A DNA stretch of 64,000 nt from Candidatus Gastranaerophilales bacterium (GTDB lineage: Bacteria; Cyanobacteriota; Vampirovibrionia; Gastranaerophilales; Gastranaerophilaceae). Of this stretch, positions 34,789 to 44,092 are shown one piece after another. Below the pieces are notes generated by a model that had not been told where the DNA came from, did not search any database, and was given only the letters and a program-made list of their open reading frames with translations. Position 1 is the stretch's first letter; the number at the start of each line of letters is the position of its first letter. The stretch spans positions 1 to 64,000 of the forward strand of contig CALVHA010000003.1 of NCBI GenBank assembly GCA_944327255.1. Reading direction: 5' to 3'. The translations under genes were made by a program, and so were the position numbers.

Positions 34789-37136
34789 TATAATTGTTCT
34801 CTATTCGGATCTTCTATATTTATAACTTCAGCATAAGTCCTTTTAACTTTTTTAGGTTCAGGCTGATAATAATCAATCAATTTAACTTCCTCTGAATCGT
34901 CTCTTGCAAGCCTATCAGGATTTTTAATTACCATCTTTTTGTAATCAACATTTGTACCTTTCATATCTAAAGCGGTAGTAAACAAAAATACTGTTTGCTC
35001 ACGGAAGAAATCATAACCTAAAGAAAATCTTAAATCATCAGGGCCAATAGTTAAATAGAATCCGTTTTCCTGAAATATTTCCTTATTAGGTGAATCATTT
35101 GATAAAGTTGCAGATGTTAACCAAGACAGAGTTAAGTATTTATTTACACGGAACGACTCACGTGCATAAATATTCGATCGCCCGTAACGATAAGTATCAA
35201 AAATAGGCAATGGAGTATTATCATCATAAGCAGATAAGAAATAACCAATATCCTGCATCCATCGTTTATACTGAGTATGAAGCATAGGACCTGTTCGTCC
35301 TATAAATTGGGTATCACCAGTCCCATATAATGCGGCACTACCTTGAAATACCCAGGATAAGTTAGCACTAAGCAAATTTTTCGGATCTTTATAATGGTAT
35401 AAGTTTTGACTTAATTGAGCCATATACTTAAATCTTGTCGTTCCCATCTGATTGGAATTAATACTTTCCCGGCGTCTGTTATATTCAGAATCCTGAATAT
35501 AACCGGCAGTAATTCTCTGACTGTATGTAGCAGAACGACCTTCTCCAAGAGTATTCGGGATCGTTACGGCATCCCTATATACTGCCTCAACCTGATATTT
35601 TGACATCCCGCTACCCATAAACCAATCATTTAAGTAAGAATTAATACCATATTGCAAATAAAGACGATCATCCAGATATTGTTTTCCTTTTAAAACAAAA
35701 ATATCCGCAGCAGATCCGTAATATGCTTCCGTAAAATTTGTTCCGCTTCTATATTTTACAGCACCACCGACTCCTATTCCGTCCTTATAGTTTAAAAATG
35801 GAACTAATTTAAATGTACCTCCTCCATAAGGAGAATCGAAAACAAAACCTGGACCTATAAACATACCTACACGAGGTTTTGACCCTAATTCAGGATAATT
35901 TGCTTCAAAATACTCGTGTTTTTTATTTGTATGTGCCGTAAAGGATCTAAAACGAGTTATATAATTATCAAAAAGATACAAATCCGCATTTTTTACGGTA
36001 ACAATATCATGATCTTTTTTAGCAGTAACATAAATCTCTTCGGCTTTAACTTTAACTTTTAATCCGTCATCACCGGAAATAGCAGATCTGTCACGTTCAT
36101 CTATAAGCATTTCATCCAGATTAGGTCCAAGCATACGGGAACGTAAGTATAATATATAATGCTTATTCCCCTTCATATTACCATCTTCTAATACAATTGT
36201 ATCTTCAGAAGCCGTAACATTTTTTGCGTTAATCAACATATTCATTTTATCAGCTTTCATGTTTGTTACAAGAGCTGTTTCTTCATTCATATTAATTTGA
36301 ATATAATCCCCGTAAATTGGGGAACCATCTTTTATGATTTCGACATTATCATAAGCCTTTATCACATTACTGGCCGTATTATAAACAAGTTTATCTGCCT
36401 TAATTGTAACCCCTTGAGGAGGGAAAGATAATACAGGACTACCTGTTGCTATCAGCTCCTGAGTCTCATCGTCATAATTCATTTTATCACAGTCGAGAAT
36501 AACATCATTTTGGGCAACAACCTGCTTAACTCCACCAGATAACTCTATATTTCCATCAGAAGAATCGACTTCTTTTTTATTATCTTTAACCACAGCTTTT
36601 TTATCTTCCGCCGTGTTTTTATCACGCTTAAAAACATTTTTTACTTTTTCAAATACAGAAACTTCTGCTTCATTTTCAGAGTCATCTTCATAAATCTTTT
36701 TAAGACTACGTTCCGTCAATTCCTCAAGTTCATCCTCATCAATGTCAGCATCCGCAGGTGAATTCATCATTTTTTCATAGCGGAGTTTTTCTTCTTGTAA
36801 AACACGCTGTGCCTCTTCGTATGCCTTTTTACGATAATAATTTGTAATTTTTATACGATACTTTTTAAAAAGCGGGGTTCCTTTTGACTCACTGGATTCT
36901 AAAGGAGCCTGAGTATACTGATAAATAGGGCTTGAATAATCGTCAACGGAATGAATGACTTCAGGTTGGAGCTGTGGTTGATTTTGCGGACTTATAACAC
37001 CGTTTTCAAAAAACTCCTCCTGTGCAGCTTCAAGAGTATTAGGATCATAAAAATTCCTGTTTCTCACAATTTCAGCATTTGCGCAAGAACCAAGCAACAT
37101 AAGTGATATTAAAGATATAAAAGCTAACTTTTTCAA
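34788..37136 (-). CDS. LptD-like LPS assembly outer membrane protein
   Basis: The 782-residue protein has a signal peptide (1-21, with a cysteine at 18). Acidic linker sequence follows to about 200, then an OstA/LptA-like jellyroll (DCDKMNYDDETQELIATG, ITIKADKLVYN-type strands) and a C-terminal beta barrel rich in tyrosine strands. It would insert LPS into the outer leaflet. It lacks the usual LptD cysteine pattern. The start is TTG, 7 nt after AAGGA. It is between the M23 peptidase gene and the aldolase in an operon with lpxI and lpxB. Confidence 0.82.
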   Translation of the reverse strand: MKKLAFISLISLMLLGSCANAEIVRNRNFYDPNTLEAAQEEFFENGVISPQNQPQLQPEVIHSVDDYSSPIYQYTQAPLESSESKGTPLFKKYRIKITNYYRKKAYEEAQRVLQEEKLRYEKMMNSPADADIDEDELEELTERSLKKIYEDDSENEAEVSVFEKVKNVFKRDKNTAEDKKAVVKDNKKEVDSSDGNIELSGGVKQVVAQNDVILDCDKMNYDDETQELIATGSPVLSFPPQGVTIKADKLVYNTASNVIKAYDNVEIIKDGSPIYGDYIQINMNEETALVTNMKADKMNMLINAKNVTASEDTIVLEDGNMKGNKHYILYLRSRMLGPNLDEMLIDERDRSAISGDDGLKVKVKAEEIYVTAKKDHDIVTVKNADLYLFDNYITRFRSFTAHTNKKHEYFEANYPELGSKPRVGMFIGPGFVFDSPYGGGTFKLVPFLNYKDGIGVGGAVKYRSGTNFTEAYYGSAADIFVLKGKQYLDDRLYLQYGINSYLNDWFMGSGMSKYQVEAVYRDAVTIPNTLGEGRSATYSQRITAGYIQDSEYNRRRESINSNQMGTTRFKYMAQLSQNLYHYKDPKNLLSANLSWVFQGSAALYGTGDTQFIGRTGPMLHTQYKRWMQDIGYFLSAYDDNTPLPIFDTYRYGRSNIYARESFRVNKYLTLSWLTSATLSNDSPNKEIFQENGFYLTIGPDDLRFSLGYDFFREQTVFLFTTALDMKGTNVDYKKMVIKNPDRLARDDSEEVKLIDYYQPEPKKVKRTYAEVINIEDPNREQL

Positions 37137-37150
37137 TAGAAATTCCTTAT

Positions 37151-38299
37151 TTAAATATAATTTAACGGATTATTAGGTTTTCCGTTAATTCTCACTTCAA
37201 AGTGGCAATGAGGTCCTGTACTATATCCTGTAGTACCCTCATGACCTATCACTTGTCCCTTATTAACATTTTGTCCGTTTTTAACGGTTATTGAAGACAT
37301 ATGAGCATATAAAGTTGTTGTCGGATGATTATTAACAAGTCCGTGGTCGATAATAACGACTTTTCCATATCCTCCATACCAACCAGTATATATAACTTTT
37401 CCTGAATTTGATGCATGAATATTACCGTAATTAGGTCCACCAATATCAACACCAGAATGGAATGTACGACTTTTAAATATAGGGTGAGTTCGCCAGCCAA
37501 AAGGCGAAGTAATTCTGCCACCGATAGGCTTCATAAAACCTGTTGAAGTAATCTTCACTGTAGAATGACTATAATTACTACTAATCATTGATTGGAGTTG
37601 AGCAGACTGCCTTTTTAACTCTTCTTCGGAACGTTCATAAGCTCTTCTGTCAGTTTTTAACCTGTTTATCATGTCATGATTTTGTGCAATAGCACGTTGA
37701 ATAGAACGCTGTTGTGAATTAATATCTTCAATAGATTGAGCAAGAGCTCTCTTCTGTGCTTCAATATCGGCTTTCATCTTTGCCAGCTTAACAGCCCTCA
37801 TTTTTAAAGCCATCATATGTTTATAATCATTTTTTATAACAATTCTTTCAAAATATATAGCATCAAGCATTGCATTCAGGTCTTTTGCCTTAAAAATCAA
37901 ATCAAACATTCCTGTTCTTTGGCTTTTAAAAACCTGCCTAATACGATTTTTCATCAGAGCATCAACATTATTAAATTCTCTGCTTGCAACCGCATATTTA
38001 TGTTCCATATCCTGTAATTGGGCATCCATAGTGGAGTATTTCTGTTTTGAAGCTTCCAGGTTAGAGGCTGTTGTTTCAAGACGTCTCTGATTTCTGACCA
38101 GTTTGCTTTTTTCCTGTTGTTCTTTAATCTTTAATGTATGAATTTTATCACGGGTATTCTTCATTTTAACTTGATTACGCTGTAATTTTTGTGTCAATGA
38201 AGGATTGGAACAATAAGCAACCTGCGACATTCCAAAAAAGAGGACAAATGCCGACAGAGTATATATAGATAATTTCTTTACAAACTTGCTTATATTCAC
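37151..38299 (-). CDS. EnvC-like M23 peptidase with coiled coil
   Basis: The protein has about 382 residues. The signal peptide spans 1-29, a long coiled coil about 40-240 and a LytM/M23 domain follows. The zinc residues are present (HSGVDIGG, HCHFEV), so it may be an active murein endopeptidase rather than only an amidase activator. The start is chosen as GTG at 38299, with AGGGA upstream and a signal peptide of normal form; a TTG at 38320 would lie inside the preceding small gene. It is 15 nt upstream of the LptD-like gene. Confidence 0.86.
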   Translation of the reverse strand: MNISKFVKKLSIYTLSAFVLFFGMSQVAYCSNPSLTQKLQRNQVKMKNTRDKIHTLKIKEQQEKSKLVRNQRRLETTASNLEASKQKYSTMDAQLQDMEHKYAVASREFNNVDALMKNRIRQVFKSQRTGMFDLIFKAKDLNAMLDAIYFERIVIKNDYKHMMALKMRAVKLAKMKADIEAQKRALAQSIEDINSQQRSIQRAIAQNHDMINRLKTDRRAYERSEEELKRQSAQLQSMISSNYSHSTVKITSTGFMKPIGGRITSPFGWRTHPIFKSRTFHSGVDIGGPNYGNIHASNSGKVIYTGWYGGYGKVVIIDHGLVNNHPTTTLYAHMSSITVKNGQNVNKGQVIGHEGTTGYSTGPHCHFEVRINGKPNNPLNYI

Positions 38300-38306
38300 T
38301 GTTTCC

Positions 38307-38411
38307 CTATCTAAGAACAAGAGGCAGCATCATTAAACCCACTGTCCAGGCAATGAATGTTACTGCGATTATTGCAACAATTGCTTTTTGATGTTTTCTA
38401 AAAAATTCCAT
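38307..38411 (-). CDS. Small membrane peptide, 34 aa
   Basis: The peptide starts MEFFRKHQK, followed by a hydrophobic helix (AIVAIIAVTFIAWTVGLMML) and a short basic end. AAGGGG lies 5 nt before the ATG, and a promoter lies 26 nt upstream of it. The stop is 8 nt before the GTG of the M23 peptidase gene, so the two are probably coupled. The sequence resembles the N-terminal anchor of PpiD/SurA-type proteins but stands alone. It is easily missed at this length. Confidence 0.6.
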   Translation of the reverse strand: MEFFRKHQKAIVAIIAVTFIAWTVGLMMLPLVLR

Positions 38412-38436
38412 AAATTCCCCTTGTATCACTACCAGT

Positions 38437-38466
38437 ATTCTACTATAAAAATATTTGATTTGGCAA
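38437..38466 (-). promoter_or_regulatory. Promoter of the envelope operon
   Basis: On the - strand TTGCCA, 18 nt and TAGAAT lead to the 34-residue peptide gene at 38411. It is back-to-back with the promoter at 38483-38511. Confidence 0.55.
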
Positions 38467-38482
38467 TTTTCTTAAATAAAAT

Positions 38483-38511
38483 TTGCAAAATATATAAAAA
38501 TCAGGTAATAT
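38483..38511 (+). promoter_or_regulatory. Promoter giving a leaderless mRNA for the ATPase-TPR gene
   Basis: TTGCAA (38483-38488), 17 nt and TAATAT (38506-38511). The -10 box ends 6 nt before the ATG at 38518, and no ribosome site is present. Confidence 0.7.
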
Positions 38512-38517
38512 TACGAT

Positions 38518-40971
38518 ATGGAAGTAAGGTTTCTTGATGAGAATGTCGATATTAAGAATTTAACTGGAACAGATTTAAGCGGAATCAATCAATTTTTATT
38601 AGAAAATAATAAAAAACAACTGGAAAAACTCTTTGAATTTTATTGTAATAAACCCCCGCTTATGCTTGTTAACGGATTTTTAGGGACAGGTAAAACACAA
38701 ATTATAAACCATTTTTTGCATTTTTTATCCAATGAATCCATTATATTGAAGTATAATTGTTTTGAAACAACTATCCTGGATGATATTTTGCTTTCGTTTT
38801 TTGAAGATTTCAAAAATCTTACAATGAAAAATATTATTCAACAGCCAAAAATTAAAACAGAAAATTTTACACAAAAAATAGCTTCATATTTTAATACGAT
38901 AAATAAGCCAGTCACTATAGTTATAAATTCCTTTGAAAGTATTTTAAAAGATAATAAGCAGGAAATTTTAGATTTTATTTTCCATTTGACCAAAAAAGAA
39001 AATATAAAAATCATTATTATCGGAAGAACCTTTAATTACGAAGATTTTATCGACAAAGTAAGTTTTGAAAGAATAACAATTCTTGCACTTGAGAAAAATC
39101 TTTTTGAAAAATTTCTCCGCTCGGAAGGGATTAAAATGATAGGACCTGTATCTGATGAACTATACAAACATACAAGAGGCTATTATTTTTATACAAAGCT
39201 CTCGACAAAAATTATAAATACCCATCATCTAACTTTATTTGATTTCTTAAACGGGTTTACAAAAAGTTTTTTATCATATAGTGATTTTATTTTACGTGAA
39301 GCTTTGGCTCTTGTAGATCCTGTAAGCGGGCATTTATTCAGATTATTAACAATATTAAGACATCCAGTCAGTCTTAATCTTCTTAAAACGATTAATCTTT
39401 ATAATGAAGACAAAATTAACTTTTTCATAGATAATTTGATACTTTCAAAAGAAAAAGATATGATCTATCTCCAAGATTACTATAAAGATATATCAATGAA
39501 TTCTATTCCGGAAAATGTTGCAATAAAACTCCATAAAGCTTGTGTTGACTTATATACAACCCAGCTTCCGCTGAAACCGTTTGAAAGAGATTTATTAATT
39601 TCACGACAGACAATGCGCTCGGAAATAGAATATCATTCATTGTTCATACCGAAAAAAGCACAGTTTAAGCCACTAAATGAAACCACCATGGAAGCTATGG
39701 AATATTCTGCAGATTCAAATTGTAATTATCAGTTGCCAGAATCGGACAATATTCCACAACCACTTATAGATAAATATCAGCCTGAAAATAAGGATGAACA
39801 AATCAAAAATATTTCATTTATCTTCGACTCGGAAGAAGATGAAAATAAAATTATGTCAGGGATTGCGGATTCAATAAACAAATTTATTGATTATTCAAAT
39901 AAAATTTTAACACCTGAAGAAACTAAACTTCCTGTATTAGAACTTATGAACAAAGCGAACAGAGCTGAAAATGAATTTAACTTTAAAAAAGCACTTGCAT
40001 ATTATCAAATGGCTTTGACATTAAAGGATGATACGAATTTTCCAACAATGGTATCCAGAATTTATACTCAAATGGCGATATGTTACGAAAATCTTTCTGA
40101 TTGGTTTAACGCTTTAAAATACTATGATATGGCATTTGAATATTATACAAATGCCGCAGATATGGAAAAACTAAATGAAATTCGACTTGCAATTGCAAAT
40201 ATATTTTATATAACATTCAAACATGATAAGGCGAAACTATTGCTGGAAGACATTCTTAACAGTAAGGAAAATATCTCTGACGAAGTAAAAATCAAAGCGC
40301 ATATCGCAATGGCCAATATATGTAATGATGATATCAAAACAGCTTACAATAACTATAAAAGTGCACTTGAATTAAGCAGACCAACAACTGATAAAAAAAT
40401 TCTTGCAGAATTATACTTTAAATTTGCAGTAGTCTGTGATGACATTGACGAACCTGAAGCTTCAATAAGATTATACAAAAGATGTCTTGATATCACAAAA
40501 GATAATCCATATCAGGCGTCGGCGATGTTTAATCTTGCCGAAATATTTGAAGAAACAGGGGCAGAAGAATTGGCAGTCAAATATTACAAAGAAAGTCTGA
40601 AAATTGATGAAACAAACAATAACAATAACGGAATTTATATATCATCAATAAAACTTGCTCAATTATTCAGAATAAAAAATCGTGAAGCCTCCATTAAATA
40701 TCTAGAACAATCTGTTCAAACCGCAAAAAAACTTAAAGAACCATATTATATTATGGATTCAAATATAAAACTTGGAGATTTCCACATATTAAACAGAGAT
40801 TTCAAAGCTGCTCTAAAATCATACTTAACCGCAATGAATTCAAATGACAAAATGGTTTTGGAGGATAAAGAAAAAATTGAAAGAAGAATCCAAGACCTGA
40901 AAGTTCGCCTTGGTTTTGAAACATTTGAGAACCTGAAAAACGAGATTACCAATGAACAAAGAACAATTTAA
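38518..40971 (+). CDS. STAND-like ATPase with C-terminal TPR repeats
   Basis: The 817-residue protein has a P-loop GFLGTGKT at 53-60, an acidic strand VTIVINSFESIL and IIIIGRTF, followed by a helical arm, as in STAND-type NTPases (MalT-like). About 460-800 is a TPR array (ALAYYQMALTLKD, SIRLYKRCLDIT). No DNA-binding domain is seen. No substrate or pathway can be assigned. The transcript is predicted to be leaderless. rsmG overlaps its end by 20 nt, so the pair is one operon. Confidence 0.78.
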   Translation: MEVRFLDENVDIKNLTGTDLSGINQFLLENNKKQLEKLFEFYCNKPPLMLVNGFLGTGKTQIINHFLHFLSNESIILKYNCFETTILDDILLSFFEDFKNLTMKNIIQQPKIKTENFTQKIASYFNTINKPVTIVINSFESILKDNKQEILDFIFHLTKKENIKIIIIGRTFNYEDFIDKVSFERITILALEKNLFEKFLRSEGIKMIGPVSDELYKHTRGYYFYTKLSTKIINTHHLTLFDFLNGFTKSFLSYSDFILREALALVDPVSGHLFRLLTILRHPVSLNLLKTINLYNEDKINFFIDNLILSKEKDMIYLQDYYKDISMNSIPENVAIKLHKACVDLYTTQLPLKPFERDLLISRQTMRSEIEYHSLFIPKKAQFKPLNETTMEAMEYSADSNCNYQLPESDNIPQPLIDKYQPENKDEQIKNISFIFDSEEDENKIMSGIADSINKFIDYSNKILTPEETKLPVLELMNKANRAENEFNFKKALAYYQMALTLKDDTNFPTMVSRIYTQMAICYENLSDWFNALKYYDMAFEYYTNAADMEKLNEIRLAIANIFYITFKHDKAKLLLEDILNSKENISDEVKIKAHIAMANICNDDIKTAYNNYKSALELSRPTTDKKILAELYFKFAVVCDDIDEPEASIRLYKRCLDITKDNPYQASAMFNLAEIFEETGAEELAVKYYKESLKIDETNNNNNGIYISSIKLAQLFRIKNREASIKYLEQSVQTAKKLKEPYYIMDSNIKLGDFHILNRDFKAALKSYLTAMNSNDKMVLEDKEKIERRIQDLKVRLGFETFENLKNEITNEQRTI

Positions 40972-41551
40972 CGACTATATTACAATATTCCTTGAACAAA
41001 ACGGGAAATTAAATCTTATTTCCAAAAATGATGAAAAATTTCTATGGGAAAAACATATCTATGACAGTTTATCAATAAAATATTTTATTGATAAATATAA
41101 AATAGAAAATTTTTCAGGGAAAGAACTCCTTGATATTGGAACAGGTGGTGGATTTCCGTCAATTCCAATTGCAATAATGTACCCTGAACTTGCGGTAACG
41201 GCACTTGATAGTATTCAGAAAAAAATTAATGCAATATATGAAATTAAAAACTCACTTGATTTAAAAAATTTGTACCCACTTTGTGACAGAGCAGAAAATA
41301 TAAAAAAGAATTTTGATTTTATAACATCAAGAGCCGTTGCTTCAATGAAAAAACTCATTCCCTATGCAATACCTTTAATAAAACCTGAAGGATATTTTAT
41401 TGCTTACAAATCAATAAAAGCTGAAGAAGAACTTCAAGAAGCTAAGGAAATTTTAAAAAAATACAGGGCAAAAGTTACAGATATTATAGAATATCAGCTA
41501 CCGCTTGAAGAAAATCATACAAGGAATCTTGTAATAATTCAAAAAATATAA
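40952..41551 (+). CDS. rsmG: 16S rRNA (guanine-527-N7) methyltransferase
   Basis: The Rossmann-type methyltransferase of 199 residues has the SAM site LLDIGTGGGFPSIPIAI, DSIQKK and TSRAVA. RsmG (GidB) modifies G527 of 16S rRNA. It overlaps the end of the ATPase-TPR gene. The convergent SprA-related gene ends directly after it. It is slightly shorter than the common 210-240 residues, but all core motifs are present. Confidence 0.93.
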   Translation: MNKEQFNDYITIFLEQNGKLNLISKNDEKFLWEKHIYDSLSIKYFIDKYKIENFSGKELLDIGTGGGFPSIPIAIMYPELAVTALDSIQKKINAIYEIKNSLDLKNLYPLCDRAENIKKNFDFITSRAVASMKKLIPYAIPLIKPEGYFIAYKSIKAEEELQEAKEILKKYRAKVTDIIEYQLPLEENHTRNLVIIQKI

Positions 41552-41950
41552 CTATGCCTGAATATCCAGTTTTTTCCCGAGATTAGGATTATTGTTTTTA
41601 AAATTTACAGCCTGCTGCTTAATCATTCTTGCTTGATTTGCGACTTTATAATCCTGAGAGGAAGGGTCAGAAGGGGCCATAGCAGAACGAATTACAGTCT
41701 CTGCATCATTAATTGTTTTTTGAGGATTATTTTTATCCAATGCCGGCATTTTTATAGCAACATGCCCACCTACAGGAATACCGTCAGCGTTACGTTCGAT
41801 AACAATAGGTCCTGCAAGATTTCCACCCGCTGTTTTATGCGCAAGTTCATGGGAATATATTTCACTATAATTTTTATCAATGAGTGCCTGTTTTTGCTGA
41901 TTCATTGAATTCATATAGAGACTATCATAATTATACTTAACATTAATCAT
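41552..41950 (-). CDS. SprA-related putative metallopeptidase
   Basis: The 132-residue protein has HELAH (34-38) followed by GGNLAGPIVIERNADGIPVGGHVAI, NPQKTINDAETVIRSA and APSDPSSQDYKVANQARMIK. This is the conserved core of the SprA-related family (a predicted zincin of unknown role). No signal peptide is present. Homologues are longer at the N-terminus, so this is a compact form. The start is set at the ATG 8 nt after AGGAG. It is a single-gene unit. Confidence 0.8.
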   Translation of the reverse strand: MINVKYNYDSLYMNSMNQQKQALIDKNYSEIYSHELAHKTAGGNLAGPIVIERNADGIPVGGHVAIKMPALDKNNPQKTINDAETVIRSAMAPSDPSSQDYKVANQARMIKQQAVNFKNNNPNLGKKLDIQA

Positions 41951-42034
41951 CCTGCACACTCCTAACTCTTGATGTTATTATACTACTTTTGTAGCATATT
42001 TGCAAGTGATCTGTTAATTTTAATTAAGAAAACA

Positions 42035-42796
42035 TTATGATATACATATTGACGAGAAATTTAACTTATTTTTATATAAGTTATCTATCAACTTTGTCAT
42101 ACGTTTTTTTTCAAAATCATCAAGGACTTTTTTGTTCAGTGAATCAGCAATAATTTTCTTATCAAACATTGCAGGTCCCGTAAAAAATATTGGAGTATTA
42201 TAATAAAATGTTGTCTTTATCGTTTTGTCTCCCTGAAAATCATATTTTGAAACAGAACTTATTGCAGTAGAATCTTTTTTATAATTAATAGATCTTGCAA
42301 CCATGCCTGTCTTTATATCAAGTTCCTTTACCATACTGACCGACACACCGTCCGGACGAAATAAAGTTACACGACTAATTTTTTCTGTTTCTATATCAAA
42401 ATCATAAACAGATGTCTTTTTAGAAACATTTTTTATATCATAATTTGTAGTTTTCGTTTTTTTACCTGTTTTAATATCGAATTCTGTTACGGACTTGAAT
42501 AAAGAAAAACTTGTTATACGAACTTTCAATCCTGTTTCAGTATCAAATTCTTCTATTGATTTCACCTTTTTATCATTAAAGTAATCATAATTAGTCACCT
42601 TAACTTTCATTTTTGTATCAGGATGATATTCAACAATTTTTTCAACTGAAACCCCATCGTGACGATAAAAAGTTTCTTTAAGGTTTTCTTTTTGATTATT
42701 AGACCCATCTTTGAAATTTCCAAGAAACTTAGAGTTTACAACAATCCCAAACTTCATCTCTTCTTTAGCATTTTCATCTATAACAGAATTCCCCAT
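42035..42796 (-). CDS. DUF2963-like repeat protein, 253 aa
   Basis: From residue 40 it is made of units such as YHPDTKMKVKVTNYDYFND, FDTETGLKVRITSFSLF, FDIKTGKKTKTTNYDI and LDIKTGMVARSINYKKD. These share the (F/Y)D-x-x-TGxK pattern with the 23214 gene. No signal peptide is seen. It has a strong AAAGGAGG site. Function is unknown; it is a shorter paralogue located 17 kb away. Confidence 0.75.
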   Translation of the reverse strand: MGNSVIDENAKEEMKFGIVVNSKFLGNFKDGSNNQKENLKETFYRHDGVSVEKIVEYHPDTKMKVKVTNYDYFNDKKVKSIEEFDTETGLKVRITSFSLFKSVTEFDIKTGKKTKTTNYDIKNVSKKTSVYDFDIETEKISRVTLFRPDGVSVSMVKELDIKTGMVARSINYKKDSTAISSVSKYDFQGDKTIKTTFYYNTPIFFTGPAMFDKKIIADSLNKKVLDDFEKKRMTKLIDNLYKNKLNFSSICIS

Positions 42797-42929
42797 CTGT
42801 CCTCCTTTAAATTAAGTTAACACAAGGAAAGTATAACAGCCAAAATATAGAATAATAAATTCCCCGATAAGGGAATAATATTATGTCAGGTTAGACACAA
42901 GCTTATAAAAATATTTTATTTTTTTGTAG

Positions 42930-42935
42930 TAAAAT
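42930..42935 (+). promoter_or_regulatory. -10 box of proB, predicting a leaderless mRNA
   Basis: TAAAAT ends exactly 6 nt before the proB ATG. No ribosome site is seen. The -35 region is weak. Confidence 0.5.
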
Positions 42936-42941
42936 TTAAAT

Positions 42942-44084
42942 ATGGATAGAGAGAAATTTATACAGGCAAAAAGAATTGTAATAAAGTTAGGAACAAATGT
43001 CCTGAGAGGCGATGACGGCCATGTATCACTTCCGAGAGTATTTTCATTTATTGAAGATATATCAAACTTAGTTCACAGTGGGAAGGAAGTTATTGTAATA
43101 ACCTCAGGAGCTGTAGGACTAGGGAAAAAACGACTCGGATTAGATAGTACTGAAGGGACAGCATTAAAACAAGCCTGCGCCGCAATAGGACAAAGTAAAT
43201 TAATGTCTATTTACGAATCAGGCTTTGATACATACGGCCTTGTTGCAGCACAAATTCTTTTGACCGAAGACGATTTTTCTATCCGTACGAGATATTTAAG
43301 CCTCAGAACAACTTTAAATAAACTTTTGGAACTCGGCGTAATTCCTGTCATAAACCAAAATGATACAGTATCAACAATAGAAATTTTCCCGAGGTATGCC
43401 AATATGCAGGTTTGTTTCAGCGATAATGACAAACTTTCTGCTCTTGTAGCAAGTGAGTTGGATGCTGATTTGCTTATTATACTGTCAGATGTAGACGGAT
43501 TATTCGATAAAAACCCAAAGAACAACCCTGATGCAAAAATCATTAGAGAAGTTCCTGAAGTTACGGAAGAGATTTATTCACTCGGAACAGATGCTTCAGA
43601 AGGCGGAAGAGGCGGAATGAGGACTAAACTTAAAGCAGCTCAGCTCGTAACGCGCTTTGGTGGAAAAGTACTAATTGCAAACGGGAAAGTTCCTTATATT
43701 ATTAAGAAAATTTTTAATGGAGAAGATTACGGAACAATGTTCCTTCCACAAAATGAAGATTTACCTGACAAAAAACGCTGGATAGGATATGCCACAAATA
43801 TTCTCGGTGGGATAATGGTTAATAACGGAGCCAAAAAAGCTCTTATTAAAGAAACTAAAAGCCTGCTTCCTATAGGAGTTATAAAAATTATCAATGAATT
43901 TAATAAAGGAGACGTTGTCTCAATTGTTGATGAAAACAATGAAGAATTCGCAAGAGGGATTGTAAACTACAATTCCGAAGCCTGTGAAAAACTTATAGGT
44001 TCTCATTCAGATAACATCATTGATATTCTTGGCTTCAAAAATTATGATGCTATTATTACTCGAGACAATATTACTATTTTGTAG
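42942..44084 (+). CDS. proB: Glutamate 5-kinase
   Basis: The 380-residue protein has an amino-acid kinase domain (KLGTNVLRG, SGAVGLGKKR, QNDTVS, LSDVDGLF) and a C-terminal PUA domain (about 285-375). It makes gamma-glutamyl phosphate, the first step of proline synthesis. It is 8 nt upstream of proA, so the two form one operon. Confidence 0.96.
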   Translation: MDREKFIQAKRIVIKLGTNVLRGDDGHVSLPRVFSFIEDISNLVHSGKEVIVITSGAVGLGKKRLGLDSTEGTALKQACAAIGQSKLMSIYESGFDTYGLVAAQILLTEDDFSIRTRYLSLRTTLNKLLELGVIPVINQNDTVSTIEIFPRYANMQVCFSDNDKLSALVASELDADLLIILSDVDGLFDKNPKNNPDAKIIREVPEVTEEIYSLGTDASEGGRGGMRTKLKAAQLVTRFGGKVLIANGKVPYIIKKIFNGEDYGTMFLPQNEDLPDKKRWIGYATNILGGIMVNNGAKKALIKETKSLLPIGVIKIINEFNKGDVVSIVDENNEEFARGIVNYNSEACEKLIGSHSDNIIDILGFKNYDAIITRDNITIL

Positions 44085-44092
44085 GAGAAATT

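Noticed and set aside
42010..42030. TTAATTTTAATTAA palindrome behind the 42035 gene as terminator
   Set aside because: All A/T, short loop and no convincing T-run; too weak to call.
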